Notes: generated by a model not told the origin, from the letters alone. Positions 53,181-62,348 are shown, counted from the stretch's first letter. The stretch is 64,000 bases of DNA from RGIG2945 sp045540355 (GCA_045540355.1 JAZQHB010000072.1:65865-129864); one strand, 5' to 3'. Program-made: numbers and translations.

Positions 53181-53218
53181 GACCGCACACCGACTTTTGC
53201 CGTTGTGCGGTCTTTGTT
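53181..53218. terminator. Bidirectional terminator after spo0A
   Basis: GACCGCACA (53181-53189) pairs with TGTGCGGTC (53204-53212). T-rich tails occur on both strands; the small minus-strand gene ends at 53228. Confidence 0.82.
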
Positions 53219-53227
53219 ATTTAGACA

Positions 53228-53359
53228 TTAGCAGCCGCAGCCACATGAACGGTCGTTTACGCAGTTGTTGTTAGAACCGCAATCGCCGCAGAATACAAGG
53301 ATTATGATGAGAATGATAATCCAAGAACAGTTGTTACCACCAAAAAAGTTGCATCCCAT
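53228..53359 (-). CDS. 43-residue Cys/Gly-rich single-span membrane peptide
   Basis: The minus strand carries ATG at 53359 with a strong AGGAGGG site (53374-53368) eight bases upstream and TAA at 53230. The product starts MGCNFFGGNNCSW, continues with a hydrophobic run (IIILIIILVFC) and ends GDCG followed by Asn/Cys-rich sequence finishing in CGCGC. Eight Cys in 43 residues flank one membrane helix. Similar tiny Gly/Cys-rich hydrophobic proteins occur in sporulating Firmicutes (YjcZ-like), so a spore-associated role is possible because of its place beside spo0A, but this is only a guess. No promoter was identified. Confidence 0.72.
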   Translation of the reverse strand: MGCNFFGGNNCSWIIILIIILVFCGDCGSNNNCVNDRSCGCGC

Positions 53360-53500
53360 TACTGATTCCCTCCTTTCTTGCTTTCATCATCATATTATGG
53401 TGAAAATAAAAAAAGGTTACAAATCTTAAAAAATCAGAAAACAAGAGAAAAGACGAGAAAACAGAAGTAAATTAAAGATAATAGTGAAAATCGAAGTATT

Positions 53501-53518
53501 TTTGACTTTATTTGACCT
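53501..53518 (-). promoter_or_regulatory. CtsR operator, minus-strand orientation
   Basis: Read on the minus strand it is AGGTCAAATAAAGTCAAA, which matches the CtsR consensus GGTCAAANANNGTCAAA-type heptad repeat. It lies directly before the ctsR -35 box. Confidence 0.8.
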
Positions 53519-53546
53519 TTGACGAAAATAAAAAATATTATATAAT
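53519..53546 (+). promoter_or_regulatory. Promoter of ctsR-mcsA-mcsB-clpC
   Basis: TTGACG (53519-53524), 16 bases, TATAAT (53541-53546), flanked on both sides by CtsR boxes. The leader to ctsR is about 120 bases; it includes the 17-base repeat and a possible weak hairpin (53593-53600 with a later GTGC). Confidence 0.8.
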
Positions 53547-53553
53547 AAAAACA

Positions 53554-53571
53554 AGGTCAAGGAAAGTCAAA
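53554..53571 (+). promoter_or_regulatory. CtsR operator, plus-strand
   Basis: AGGTCAAGGAAAGTCAAA, one mismatch from the consensus heptads, with a further GTCAAAA half site. It lies at the expected transcription start and would block initiation. Confidence 0.75.
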
Positions 53572-53588
53572 GTCAAAAATAAACAAAA

Positions 53589-53605
53589 TGCCCATAGCAC
53601 TATTT
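53589..53605 (+). repeat. 17-base repeat in leader, copy 2
   Basis: Identical to 47652-47668; lies 67 bases before ctsR within the transcribed leader. Confidence 0.5.
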
Positions 53606-53672
53606 CTTATCACTCGGGGCGGTGCTTTGTATGATTTTCTTGAAGGCTTAATAATCAGAAGGGATGGTTAAG

Positions 53673-54125
53673 ATGAGCATAAGTAGTGAAATTACAAAAA
53701 TAATAATGGATATGCTATCTGATGAAGGCTTTATTGAAATTCAGAGAAATGAATTTGCCGAAAGCTTAGGCTGTGTGCCGAGCCAGATAAATTATGTTAT
53801 ATCCTCAAGATTTACTCCTGAGCAGGGATATATAGTTGAAAGCAGACGAGGCGGCGGCGGATATATCCGCATAACCCGTGCAAAGCTTGACAAAGGAGCA
53901 ATGCTGATGCATCTTGTTAATTCAATAGGTGACAGTATTGATGAAAGAACCTGCAGAGCGAATATATATAATCTGAGCTATCAGGATTTAATTGATGAAA
54001 AAACGACAAAGCTTCTTATAGCACTCACATCGGAAAACTGTTACAGGCACTTACCTGACAGTAGGTTAAGAAACAGAACAAGAGCGAATATTTTTAAACA
54101 GGTCTTACTCAACACAATGGAATGA
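53673..54125 (+). CDS. ctsR: Heat-shock repressor CtsR
   Basis: CtsR represses class III heat-shock genes at low temperature and is inactivated on heating and by McsB. The 150-residue product starts with SISSEITKIIMDML, has the winged helix-turn-helix (EFAESLGCVPSQINYVISSRF) with the glycine-rich wing ESRRGGGGYIRI that is the CtsR thermosensor, and a C-terminal dimer domain. ATG 53673 lies nine bases after GAAGGG. Two CtsR boxes precede its promoter, so it should be autoregulated. Confidence 0.97.
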   Translation: MSISSEITKIIMDMLSDEGFIEIQRNEFAESLGCVPSQINYVISSRFTPEQGYIVESRRGGGGYIRITRAKLDKGAMLMHLVNSIGDSIDERTCRANIYNLSYQDLIDEKTTKLLIALTSENCYRHLPDSRLRNRTRANIFKQVLLNTME

Positions 54126-54141
54126 AAGGACGGAGAAGAAA

Positions 54142-54645
54142 ATGTTATGTCAGAATTGCAGTAAAAGAGAAGCAACCACACATATAAAAAGAGTGGTTAA
54201 CGGGGAAACAGCACAGATGTATCTCTGTTCAAGCTGTGCCGCACAGTTAGGTTACAACGATGTATTTTCCGATTTCGGAATGAATTTCGGTGATTTTTTT
54301 GCATCGGTATTAGGTGAGGGTATAAAGGGCAAAGCATCTGCAATCAAAAGATGTGAACAATGCTCAAGCTCTTACGCCGATATTTCAAAAAGCGGAAAGC
54401 TCGGTTGTGCGAGTTGTTATGAAACTTTTTATGAGGAGCTTTTGCCCACAATACAGAGAATCCACGGTAAGACCGCACACAACGGCAAAACAGTAAATGA
54501 CGCGATAATTGAAACTGAAGCAGACCCGGCTGATGAGGTTGAAAGATTAAGAGTTGAAATGAAGACCGCAGTCGAGGGTGAAAATTTTGAAAAAGCAGCA
54601 GAAATCCGTGATAAAATCAAAAGACTTGAGGAGGGAACAAAATGA
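54142..54645 (+). CDS. mcsA: McsA, activator of the McsB arginine kinase
   Basis: McsA activates McsB and modulates CtsR. The 167-residue product has four CxxC pairs (CQNC, CSSC, CEQC, CASC) for zinc binding and a C-terminal UVR domain (EVERLRVEMKTAVEGENFEKAAEIRDKI) that contacts ClpC. It overlaps mcsB by four bases (ATGA), so the two are translationally coupled. Confidence 0.95.
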   Translation: MLCQNCSKREATTHIKRVVNGETAQMYLCSSCAAQLGYNDVFSDFGMNFGDFFASVLGEGIKGKASAIKRCEQCSSSYADISKSGKLGCASCYETFYEELLPTIQRIHGKTAHNGKTVNDAIIETEADPADEVERLRVEMKTAVEGENFEKAAEIRDKIKRLEEGTK

Positions 54646-55643
54646 AAAAATGGTACACCGTAAGCGGTAATCAGGGCGATATTGTAATAAGCTCAAGAAT
54701 CAGACTTGCAAGAAATCTCAGAGAATATCCCTTCCCCAATAAATTAAACCGTCAGCAGATGCATGAAGTAAGCTCAGAAATAAAAAAAGCGGTTGATACA
54801 AGCGGCGAAAAGTTCATGTATCTTGATATGGAGCAACTGCCCAAAGAACACGCAATTTCTTTGGCAGAGCGACATCTTATAAGTCCTGAATTTGCGGAAA
54901 ATACGGAAGGCAGATCTTTGCTTATAACAGAAGACGAAGAAGTGGCACTGATGCTTTGTGAAGAAGATCATATACGACTTCAGGTTATGGGTGCAGGTTT
55001 GTGCCTTGAAGAAGCATACAAAAAGGCTGACAAGCTTGATAACCACCTCAATTCAAATTTAAACTACGCATTTGATAACAGACTTGGCTACTTAACACAA
55101 TGTCCGACCAATTTAGGCACCGCAATGAGAGCCTCCGTAATGCTTCATTTGCCGGCACTTGCAAGCTGCTCACAGATATCCCGACTTGCAAACACCGTAA
55201 GTAAATTAGGTCTCACAATCAGAGGTGTATTTGGAGAAGGAAGCACCTCAAAGGGTGATATATATCAGCTGAGCAATCAGGTATCATTGGGAATATCCGA
55301 ACAGTTGGCGATAAAAAATCTGACCTCGATAACCTTGCAGATTATCGCACAGGAAAGAGCTGCGGCAAAGGAAATGATTAAAAATCCCGAGGTTCAGGAT
55401 AAAATTTTCAGAGCTTACGGAGTTTTAAAGAATGCAAGACTTTTAAGCACAGATGAATTTATGAGCCTTATTTCAATAGTAAGACTTGGTGCTGTCAATA
55501 ATATAATTGATATAAGTCGTGAAAAAATCAGCGAGCTGATAGTTAATATGCAGGCGGCAACACTCAGCGTTATGAAAGGCGAACAACTACCGCCTGAAAA
55601 AAGAGATATGCTGAGAGCACAGATAGTACGAGAAACTATATAA
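54642..55643 (+). CDS. mcsB: Protein arginine kinase McsB
   Basis: McsB phosphorylates arginines, marking proteins for ClpCP degradation. The 333-residue product is the bacterial phosphagen-kinase-like form: IVISSRIRLARNLREYPFP near the start, the catalytic-site region LTQCPTNLGTAMRASVMLHLP with its Cys, and RGVFGEGSTSKGDIYQLSNQ in the C-terminal part. Length is standard. It follows mcsA and precedes clpC in the conserved order. Confidence 0.96.
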   Translation: MKKWYTVSGNQGDIVISSRIRLARNLREYPFPNKLNRQQMHEVSSEIKKAVDTSGEKFMYLDMEQLPKEHAISLAERHLISPEFAENTEGRSLLITEDEEVALMLCEEDHIRLQVMGAGLCLEEAYKKADKLDNHLNSNLNYAFDNRLGYLTQCPTNLGTAMRASVMLHLPALASCSQISRLANTVSKLGLTIRGVFGEGSTSKGDIYQLSNQVSLGISEQLAIKNLTSITLQIIAQERAAAKEMIKNPEVQDKIFRAYGVLKNARLLSTDEFMSLISIVRLGAVNNIIDISREKISELIVNMQAATLSVMKGEQLPPEKRDMLRAQIVRETI

Positions 55644-55666
55644 CTTTTTAAAGGAGAGAGAAACTG

Positions 55667-58099
55667 ATGTATAAATTCAACGGTTTTACACAAAAGGCGA
55701 ATATAGCGTTGAATTACGCTATACAATCAGCCGAAACAATGGGGCACACTTATGTCGGAAGTGAGCATTTGCTAATAGGACTTTTAAGTGACCCCACGAG
55801 CGTAGCAGCAATGACTATGCACAACAGAAATATTACGGAGGAAAAAGTCACTCAGCTTGTAAAAAGTATTGTAGGAAGCGGAATGCCGACAAGACTTACA
55901 ACGGCAAATTTTACGCCGAGATTCAAGCATATCATTGAAAATGCAATAGCAATTGCAAGAGAAATGGGGCAGTCTTATACGGGCACTGAAAATTTGCTTC
56001 AGGCGGTTTTGAGTGAAACCGACAGCTGTGCTGCAAATATTTTAAATCAACTTGATGTTGCGGCGTCTGAAATAGAAAATGACCTCGAAAAAAGTCTTGG
56101 CGGAAATCACAATCAGAGCGACAATTCCAAGAATAAAAAAAGCAAAAATAAGACTCTTGACCAATACGGCAGAGATTTAACGGAGCTTGCAAAAAACAAT
56201 AAAATCGACCCCGTAATCGGCAGACAGAAGGAAATCGACAGAGTTATTCAGATTTTAAGCAGAAGAACAAAGAACAATCCTTGTCTTATCGGTGAACCGG
56301 GCGTCGGTAAAACTGCAATCGCCGAGGGTCTTGCACTCAAGATTTCAACAGGTGAGGTGCCTGAAATTCTCAAGGATAAGAAAATTATTTCACTCGATTT
56401 AACGGGAATGGTGGCAGGCACAAAATACAGAGGTGACTTTGAGGAAAGAATCAAAAATGCACTTGACGAAGTTATCAAATCAAAGGATGTAATTTTATTT
56501 ATTGATGAAGTTCACACACTTATCGGTGCAGGTGCCGCTGAGGGTGCGGTAGATGCCGCGAATATATTAAAACCCATGCTGGCAAGAGGTGAAATGCAGG
56601 TAATCGGTGCAACAACACTCGAAGAATACCGCAAGCACATTGAAAAGGATGCTGCTCTTGAAAGACGCTTCCAGCCGATTGTTGTCGGTGAGCCGTCACA
56701 CGAAGAAGCGGTTGAAATTCTCAAAGGTCTGAGAAATAAGTACGAAGCACACCACAAAATCACAATAACGGATTCCGCAATAGAAGCGGCGGTTGAGATG
56801 TCTGTAAGATATATCGGCGACAGATTTTTACCTGATAAGGCTATTGATTTAATAGATGAGGCTTCATCAAAAGCAAGACTTAAAGCTGTAACCGCACCGC
56901 CTGATTTGAAGGATATTGAGGATAAATTAAAGGAGCTGTCAAACGAAAAGCAAGAAGCGGTTAATTCCCAGGAGTTTGAACGCGCGGCAAAGCTTCGCGA
57001 CGAAGAAAGAGAATTGACGGCTAAGCTTGAGGAAGAAAGAAACAGCTGGAAAGAGAAAAACGCACATAATTCGGGTGAAATTACCGATATTGATATAGCG
57101 GAAATTGTATCGGGCTGGACGGGAATCCCCGTACAACAGCTCACGCTCGAGGAGAGCAAACGATTGCTCAATATGGAAAAAGAGTTGCATGAAAGAATTG
57201 TCGGGCAGGATGAGGCTGTGAGAGCCGTTTCCAAGGCAATCCGCAGGGGCAGAGTGGGTCTCAAGGATCCAAACAGACCTGTCGGCTCGTTTATATTCCT
57301 GGGTCCTACAGGTGTCGGTAAAACTGAGCTTTGCAAAACGCTTGCTGCTTCGATGTTCGGCGATGAAAATGCGATGATACGACTTGATATGTCAGAGTTT
57401 ATGGAAAAGCATACCGTATCAAAGCTTGTCGGTTCACCTCCCGGATATGTCGGTTATGACGAAGGTGGTCAGCTTACCGAGAAAATCCGCCGCAGACCTT
57501 ATAGCGTAGTGCTTTTTGATGAAATCGAAAAAGCTCACCCCGATGTGTTCAATATGCTTTTGCAGATTTTGGAGGACGGCATACTGACGGATTCTCAGGG
57601 CAGACGAGTTGATTTTAAAAACTCTGTTATCATAATGACTTCTAATGTCGGTGCAAAGCTTATTACAAGAGAAACAGGCTCACTCGGTTTTTCAACCGAT
57701 GTCAACGGCTCGGGAATGACGGATGAAAAAATAAAAGAGTCCGTAATGGGCGAGTTAAAACGCACATTCAGACCCGAATTTTTAAACAGAGTTGACGATA
57801 TTATTGTTTTCCATCAGCTCAAAAAGGAAGATATAACACAAATCGCAGTCCGTATGCTTGATAACCTCAAAAAACGAACTGCAAATATTGATATAGAAGT
57901 TGAGTTTACAAAGGCAGTAGCAGAAAGAATTGCCGATGAAGGATTTGACCCCGTCTACGGTGCAAGACCTTTAAGACGAGCGATACAATCAAAGATTGAA
58001 GATAAAATGTCCGAGGAAATGCTTATGGGTAATATAGTTGCAGGTAATAAATATAAATGCGACTATATTGACGACGAATTTATCTTTACACAAGTTTAA
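55667..58099 (+). CDS. clpC: ATP-dependent Clp protease ATP-binding subunit ClpC
   Basis: ClpC is the hexameric AAA+ unfoldase that feeds ClpP, using adaptors MecA and McsB. The 810-residue product has two Clp_N repeats (about 1-150), the first AAA+ module (GEPGVGKTAIAEGL near 205, VILFIDEVHTLIGAG), a UVR/middle domain (LRDEERELTAKLEEERN), the second AAA+ module (FLGPTGVGKTELCKTLA near 545) and the D2 small domain. ATG 55667 follows AAGGAGAG. It ends 5 bases before a terminator. Confidence 0.98.
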   Translation: MYKFNGFTQKANIALNYAIQSAETMGHTYVGSEHLLIGLLSDPTSVAAMTMHNRNITEEKVTQLVKSIVGSGMPTRLTTANFTPRFKHIIENAIAIAREMGQSYTGTENLLQAVLSETDSCAANILNQLDVAASEIENDLEKSLGGNHNQSDNSKNKKSKNKTLDQYGRDLTELAKNNKIDPVIGRQKEIDRVIQILSRRTKNNPCLIGEPGVGKTAIAEGLALKISTGEVPEILKDKKIISLDLTGMVAGTKYRGDFEERIKNALDEVIKSKDVILFIDEVHTLIGAGAAEGAVDAANILKPMLARGEMQVIGATTLEEYRKHIEKDAALERRFQPIVVGEPSHEEAVEILKGLRNKYEAHHKITITDSAIEAAVEMSVRYIGDRFLPDKAIDLIDEASSKARLKAVTAPPDLKDIEDKLKELSNEKQEAVNSQEFERAAKLRDEERELTAKLEEERNSWKEKNAHNSGEITDIDIAEIVSGWTGIPVQQLTLEESKRLLNMEKELHERIVGQDEAVRAVSKAIRRGRVGLKDPNRPVGSFIFLGPTGVGKTELCKTLAASMFGDENAMIRLDMSEFMEKHTVSKLVGSPPGYVGYDEGGQLTEKIRRRPYSVVLFDEIEKAHPDVFNMLLQILEDGILTDSQGRRVDFKNSVIIMTSNVGAKLITRETGSLGFSTDVNGSGMTDEKIKESVMGELKRTFRPEFLNRVDDIIVFHQLKKEDITQIAVRMLDNLKKRTANIDIEVEFTKAVAERIADEGFDPVYGARPLRRAIQSKIEDKMSEEMLMGNIVAGNKYKCDYIDDEFIFTQV

Positions 58100-58104
58100 A
58101 GAAA

Positions 58105-58136
58105 TACCGCTTACTGAGTTTTTTCAGTAAGCGGTA
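58105..58136. terminator. Bidirectional terminator between clpC and the S8 protease
   Basis: A perfect 13-bp stem (58105-58117 with 58124-58136), with an ATTTTATTG tail on the plus strand and the convergent gene's stop at 58142. Confidence 0.82.
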
Positions 58137-58141
58137 GAATT

Positions 58142-61100
58142 TTATTGATATAAACCTTTGTTGAAAATCATGGTGTAATCAGAATTGTTGACAATAGAAT
58201 CCTTATTTGCATCTGCGGCGGAATATTTATATTCGCCCAAATCTTCCTCTGTAATCGTGCCTGAAAGAATACACGATATTATAAACGAGTCGTTACCGTC
58301 GACAAGACCGTCGGCGTTCAAATCACCGCAGAGGAGAAGTGAATTCAGGCCGTCGAGTAATTCTTCAGCTTTTGAATCAATATAGGCTTGATAGGATTTG
58401 AAATAATTATCTTCAATTGTTGATGCACTGTGATAAATTTCGTTAAAGAGTTCAAGAGAATAGTCGGTATATAGGTCAACATCTATTTTTCCTGCTTTAG
58501 AAAGTGCAGTTTCAAGTTTTGTATAATCAGCCAATGAATCAAATTCTAAGTCTAAAAATGCAGCTGAAAGGTCGTTGTATGCCTCATCAATGTCTTCTTG
58601 TTCAGAATACGGATTGTTACAGACGATTGAAGCGATTTCAAGAGCATCTGAATATTTCTCAAAACTATCGCTCGTATAGAAAAGTGCCTGATGATTTGCG
58701 GAATAAAGCTTGTTAAGAAGTGATTCCAACGGAGCTTTATTTTGCGGAACAATCACAAGGTCAAGGAATACCTGTGAGGTAGTTGTGATGGCTTTGGAGG
58801 AAATAGTGGATTGAGTCTGAATATAAAAACGAATGGTTGTTGTTTTGTTTGGAACAGGTCCGTTTATTTTATATGACTGACTACCGCCAACCGAATTTGC
58901 AGATGTGCCCAGCACAGTATTCTCAACATTGACAGTGTAATTGTCGTTATCTGTGGTAATGCTCAAAACCTTTGATCCGCCTGAAGCTCTTGTGCATTTC
59001 TTATACTGATAGATATATAGTTCTAAATTCGGGATTTCTGATAACTGTGAATACTCGTCCGGGTTGACATAAAGATATCCTTTAGGCGAAAATCTGTCGT
59101 CCATGAGGTTGGTTTCATCTTTGCCTGAAAGCTGATAGCCACCCCAGTGTGTTCCGGTTGCGGTGTCTTCATCACAGACAAAGGTGTTTGTATCGAAATC
59201 GAAATAACCGTTTGAAGCATCAGCTATCGGATTAATTGCCTTTGTAGTACCGTTTATTGTTGCAATGTTATAAAGACTCGGATTATATCCCGATAACCAA
59301 GAACCGCCGGTTCTTGCGATGGAAGTATCAACAAGCGGTTGATATGCAAATATGGTGTCAATAACTTCGATATAACGCTTGAGAGTGTGTGTTACTCCGT
59401 CATAGGTAAAGGTTGCCGTACAGGTAACGGTACCGATATCATCTGTTGTAAGCTGACTTCCCGAAACGGTCACGGTCGCAGAATCTGTGGTGCCTGACTG
59501 TTTTTGAGTTACAATTGCCTCGTTGCTGAATGAGATTTCTATATCTGTTGCACCGGGACAAGTGAATTCTATTTCCGAAGAGCCGTAGCTGCCAACAGTA
59601 AGAGTTTTCGGTGTTGTAATCTGAGCAGGTGAAGCTAAAGAAACCTTCAAAGAATAGACAGCATCAAGTAAATTCTGGGTAACTTCGTTTACCTGTTTTT
59701 GCGGTGCAGTCTTACGGTCAATACTCTCTGCAGCAGAAAGTGCAGTATTAAGTGTACTTACCGAAGTATCATCATAATAAGTTAAATCCGCGGGAACTGA
59801 AGCGATAGCGTTATCCAATTCAGTAAAATCGGTTGACGGGAGCGTTGCAATAGCCGCTTTTACCGCAGTATAGAAATTGGGAACAGGCAATGCGGTTTGT
59901 CCTGTTACAGTGGGATAAGCGGATCTGTAAGAAGCTGCAGTTGTTTTTACAATATCTGCAACCTCTGCACCTGTAAGCTCAGGATTGACCGACCATACAA
60001 CACCGAGTATAGCAGCAACCAAAGGAGAAGCCATTGATGTGCCTGACATTTTTCCGTAGTTGCCGATAACAGTACCTGACATTTCATCATAAGTGCTGAG
60101 AACAGTACTGTAAACACTTACACCGGGTGCGGCAAGGTCAACATGAGCACCGTAGTTTGATGATGATGCCTGAGAACCGCCTGAATTCATTGAACCGACG
60201 ACCATTATTCTGTCGGCAATTTTTTTAGCCATTGCGGCACTCTGACCTGTTTCGTCCTGGTCAATACAACAGAACATACCGTTCATTCTTGTATCAACCG
60301 CAGTACCGCTCGGACCCCCGTTGCCTGATGATTGACAGATAATGAAATCGTAGCCCTGATTGAGGAGATATGCAACATAGGAAGATGCACCGACAGAAAA
60401 ATTTGAAATTTGTTCTTCTGTAAGAGTAGGTTCAAGGGTTGAAAGACCGAGAGACATATTTACAACCTTTGCTCCTGCTTCAATATTTTGGACAATACCA
60501 TTATAGCAATCTGTTGTAGACATAGTTGAAGCGTTATTGGGGCTTGCATCATGTGCATAGACTTTACCGTTCCACATAATACCTGCAATGCCTAATTTAT
60601 TATTGGGTGTTGCACCCATAATACCTGCGACATGTGTACCGTGAGCTTTATCGTCACAACCTGCTTGGTTTTCCGTAGAAGTGAAATATACTTTTCCGTC
60701 AAGGTCTTCGTGGTCGTAATCGCAACCGCTGTCAACAAAGCCGAGGTTTATGTCGTTAAAATAATCATCATAATCCCACGCAGAGAGAGCTTTGACCATT
60801 TCAACATTCCAATTGTTATCTGACGGAGAATCTTCATTCCAGGTTACATTCGGCCAATCCGTATTCTTCCAAGGGTCATCGGGAATAGCATTGGGGGATA
60901 TGTCAAGGAAATCAACATAAGCAGATGCAATAAAAGATTTTTTACTCAAGTTTTCACAGATAGTCTCAAGTTCAGAAAGCTCCGATTTTTCAACCTTTAT
61001 CTGCCACATATTAGCACCGTTTATGTAACCGACCTTTTCACCGTTTAACTCCTTGACAACGGAGTTTTTATCGGTATCTGTTGTGTCAGCAGTAAAAAGA

Positions 61101-62062
61101 ACATTGATGATTGAGTTGATGTATCTTTTTCCGCTGTCGGAATCAGTTGAAATATCAGCTTCATTTTCTTTATAAATTGATGAGCTGTCGTAATCAATAT
61201 TAAAAATATCTGTTATATTTTTACCGCTTTTGGTTTTAGCAGTAATCTTAATTTCGTTGTTATCAGGTTTTAAAACTGTATCGGTAATTATGTAATGTCC
61301 GCCGTTGATATCAGCAGTTCCGCTGAAAGAAATGTCTCCTTTATCAATTTCGGAATAAACTTCATAGTCAACGGAAACAATTTCTTCATCTGATACAATC
61401 GTACCCGTGATATCCTGAGTTGCATCTTCAACGGTTTTTTCATTTTCGCAACTCAGATATGAAGCGATATAACTGTCGGCTACAGTGAATTTAAAGCTGA
61501 CAACATAATCTGTACCCCTGAGAGTAACAGTTTCTTTAACAACAAAACTATTGCCTTCTTCTTTGGCTGATGCTGAGATAACACCAATTCCGGGAATCGC
61601 AAGGGTTATGCAAAGAAATAAAGCGAAAATCTTTTTTAATTTTTTATTTTTAAGTACAAGGATAAACAGTACAAGAACTGCAATAACCGCAACGGTGGAA
61701 ACGGTAATGCTCACAACGGAAACACCGTGTGATTCTCCGCCGATAGTCAAAGTAAGAGGATTTGATGATAATTTTGCATTAACCGCAAAATTTGCAGTTT
61801 CCTTAGGCTCAAGTGTGCCGAAATCATTTTTTGTTGATGAAGACGGCGAAAGGCCTTGAGGGAAAGAAGCTTCAACGGTAACCGACTCGATATCTGTGTT
61901 GCTTATGTTCTCAACACTTATGCCGAAGTCAACACCGTCTGAATATAAATTCGGAGTAACTTGTGCTTCAAGTCCGTACCGGGCGTGAGTAACAGCAGAG
62001 GCTGACACACCTAAAGTAATCAGCATGATAAAGGTAATAACGATTGTGAGTAATTTTCGCAT
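58142..62062 (-). CDS. Secreted S8 (subtilisin-like) protease with dockerin-like C-terminus
   Basis: The 1306-residue product is modular. A signal peptide (about 1-23) precedes an N-terminal adhesion-like domain (to about 110), a membrane helix (about 115-137), a KNKKLKK stretch and a second hydrophobic, signal-like helix (about 144-165, ending ASA). A pro-domain-like region follows, then the S8 domain with Asp444 (GFVDSGCDYDH), His474 (AHGTHVAG), oxyanion Asn581 and Ser676 (MSGTSMASP). After it come beta-rich domains (about 760-1180) and helical segments. The last 65 residues form two EF-hand-like repeats, GDLNADGLVDGND and ADANKDSIVNNSD, the pattern of a type I dockerin. ATG 62062 follows AAGGA at eight bases. 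It may degrade extracellular protein or be tethered to scaffoldins. Confidence 0.93.
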   Translation of the reverse strand: MRKLLTIVITFIMLITLGVSASAVTHARYGLEAQVTPNLYSDGVDFGISVENISNTDIESVTVEASFPQGLSPSSSTKNDFGTLEPKETANFAVNAKLSSNPLTLTIGGESHGVSVVSITVSTVAVIAVLVLFILVLKNKKLKKIFALFLCITLAIPGIGVISASAKEEGNSFVVKETVTLRGTDYVVSFKFTVADSYIASYLSCENEKTVEDATQDITGTIVSDEEIVSVDYEVYSEIDKGDISFSGTADINGGHYIITDTVLKPDNNEIKITAKTKSGKNITDIFNIDYDSSSIYKENEADISTDSDSGKRYINSIINVLFTADTTDTDKNSVVKELNGEKVGYINGANMWQIKVEKSELSELETICENLSKKSFIASAYVDFLDISPNAIPDDPWKNTDWPNVTWNEDSPSDNNWNVEMVKALSAWDYDDYFNDINLGFVDSGCDYDHEDLDGKVYFTSTENQAGCDDKAHGTHVAGIMGATPNNKLGIAGIMWNGKVYAHDASPNNASTMSTTDCYNGIVQNIEAGAKVVNMSLGLSTLEPTLTEEQISNFSVGASSYVAYLLNQGYDFIICQSSGNGGPSGTAVDTRMNGMFCCIDQDETGQSAAMAKKIADRIMVVGSMNSGGSQASSSNYGAHVDLAAPGVSVYSTVLSTYDEMSGTVIGNYGKMSGTSMASPLVAAILGVVWSVNPELTGAEVADIVKTTAASYRSAYPTVTGQTALPVPNFYTAVKAAIATLPSTDFTELDNAIASVPADLTYYDDTSVSTLNTALSAAESIDRKTAPQKQVNEVTQNLLDAVYSLKVSLASPAQITTPKTLTVGSYGSSEIEFTCPGATDIEISFSNEAIVTQKQSGTTDSATVTVSGSQLTTDDIGTVTCTATFTYDGVTHTLKRYIEVIDTIFAYQPLVDTSIARTGGSWLSGYNPSLYNIATINGTTKAINPIADASNGYFDFDTNTFVCDEDTATGTHWGGYQLSGKDETNLMDDRFSPKGYLYVNPDEYSQLSEIPNLELYIYQYKKCTRASGGSKVLSITTDNDNYTVNVENTVLGTSANSVGGSQSYKINGPVPNKTTTIRFYIQTQSTISSKAITTTSQVFLDLVIVPQNKAPLESLLNKLYSANHQALFYTSDSFEKYSDALEIASIVCNNPYSEQEDIDEAYNDLSAAFLDLEFDSLADYTKLETALSKAGKIDVDLYTDYSLELFNEIYHSASTIEDNYFKSYQAYIDSKAEELLDGLNSLLLCGDLNADGLVDGNDSFIISCILSGTITEEDLGEYKYSAADANKDSIVNNSDYTMIFNKGLYQ

Positions 62063-62092
62063 AAAATCATTCCTTGCTATATTATTATGTTC

Positions 62093-62121
62093 ATTCTAAC
62101 ATTTTTTCCTTGAAATTGCAA
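62093..62121 (-). promoter_or_regulatory. Promoter of the S8 protease gene
   Basis: Minus strand: TTGCAA (62121-62116), 17 bases, TAGAAT (62098-62093). Confidence 0.65.
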
Positions 62122-62267
62122 TGTGTTCTATTAAATTTTGTATAAAAATTCACAAATCGTACACACAAAAAAGTTTAATTATATATGCTTTACAAGCTAA
62201 AGTGCAGCAATGATATTCATTGCGTAATGTTTGAAATAAGACAGATGGATAATATTGTTAAATTTTA

Positions 62268-62304
62268 TCTATCTATAGACAAAAGTAGATAGAATTGCTA
62301 TAAT
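62268..62304 (+). promoter_or_regulatory. Promoter of the GH25 gene with an overlapping inverted repeat
   Basis: TAGACA (62276-62281), 17 bases, TATAAT (62299-62304). A perfect 8-base inverted repeat, TCTATCTA (62268-62275) with TAGATAGA (62286-62293), frames the -35 box like an operator. The leader to the start is about 40 bases. Confidence 0.6.
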
Positions 62305-62348
62305 AATAAAAATTATAATATAAAATTTGAATTTTTCGGAGGTGTAAA

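Noticed and set aside
56512..57336. 274-codon minus-strand ORF inside clpC
   Set aside because: Entirely antisense to well-conserved clpC coding sequence and rich in Ser/Leu as shadow frames are.
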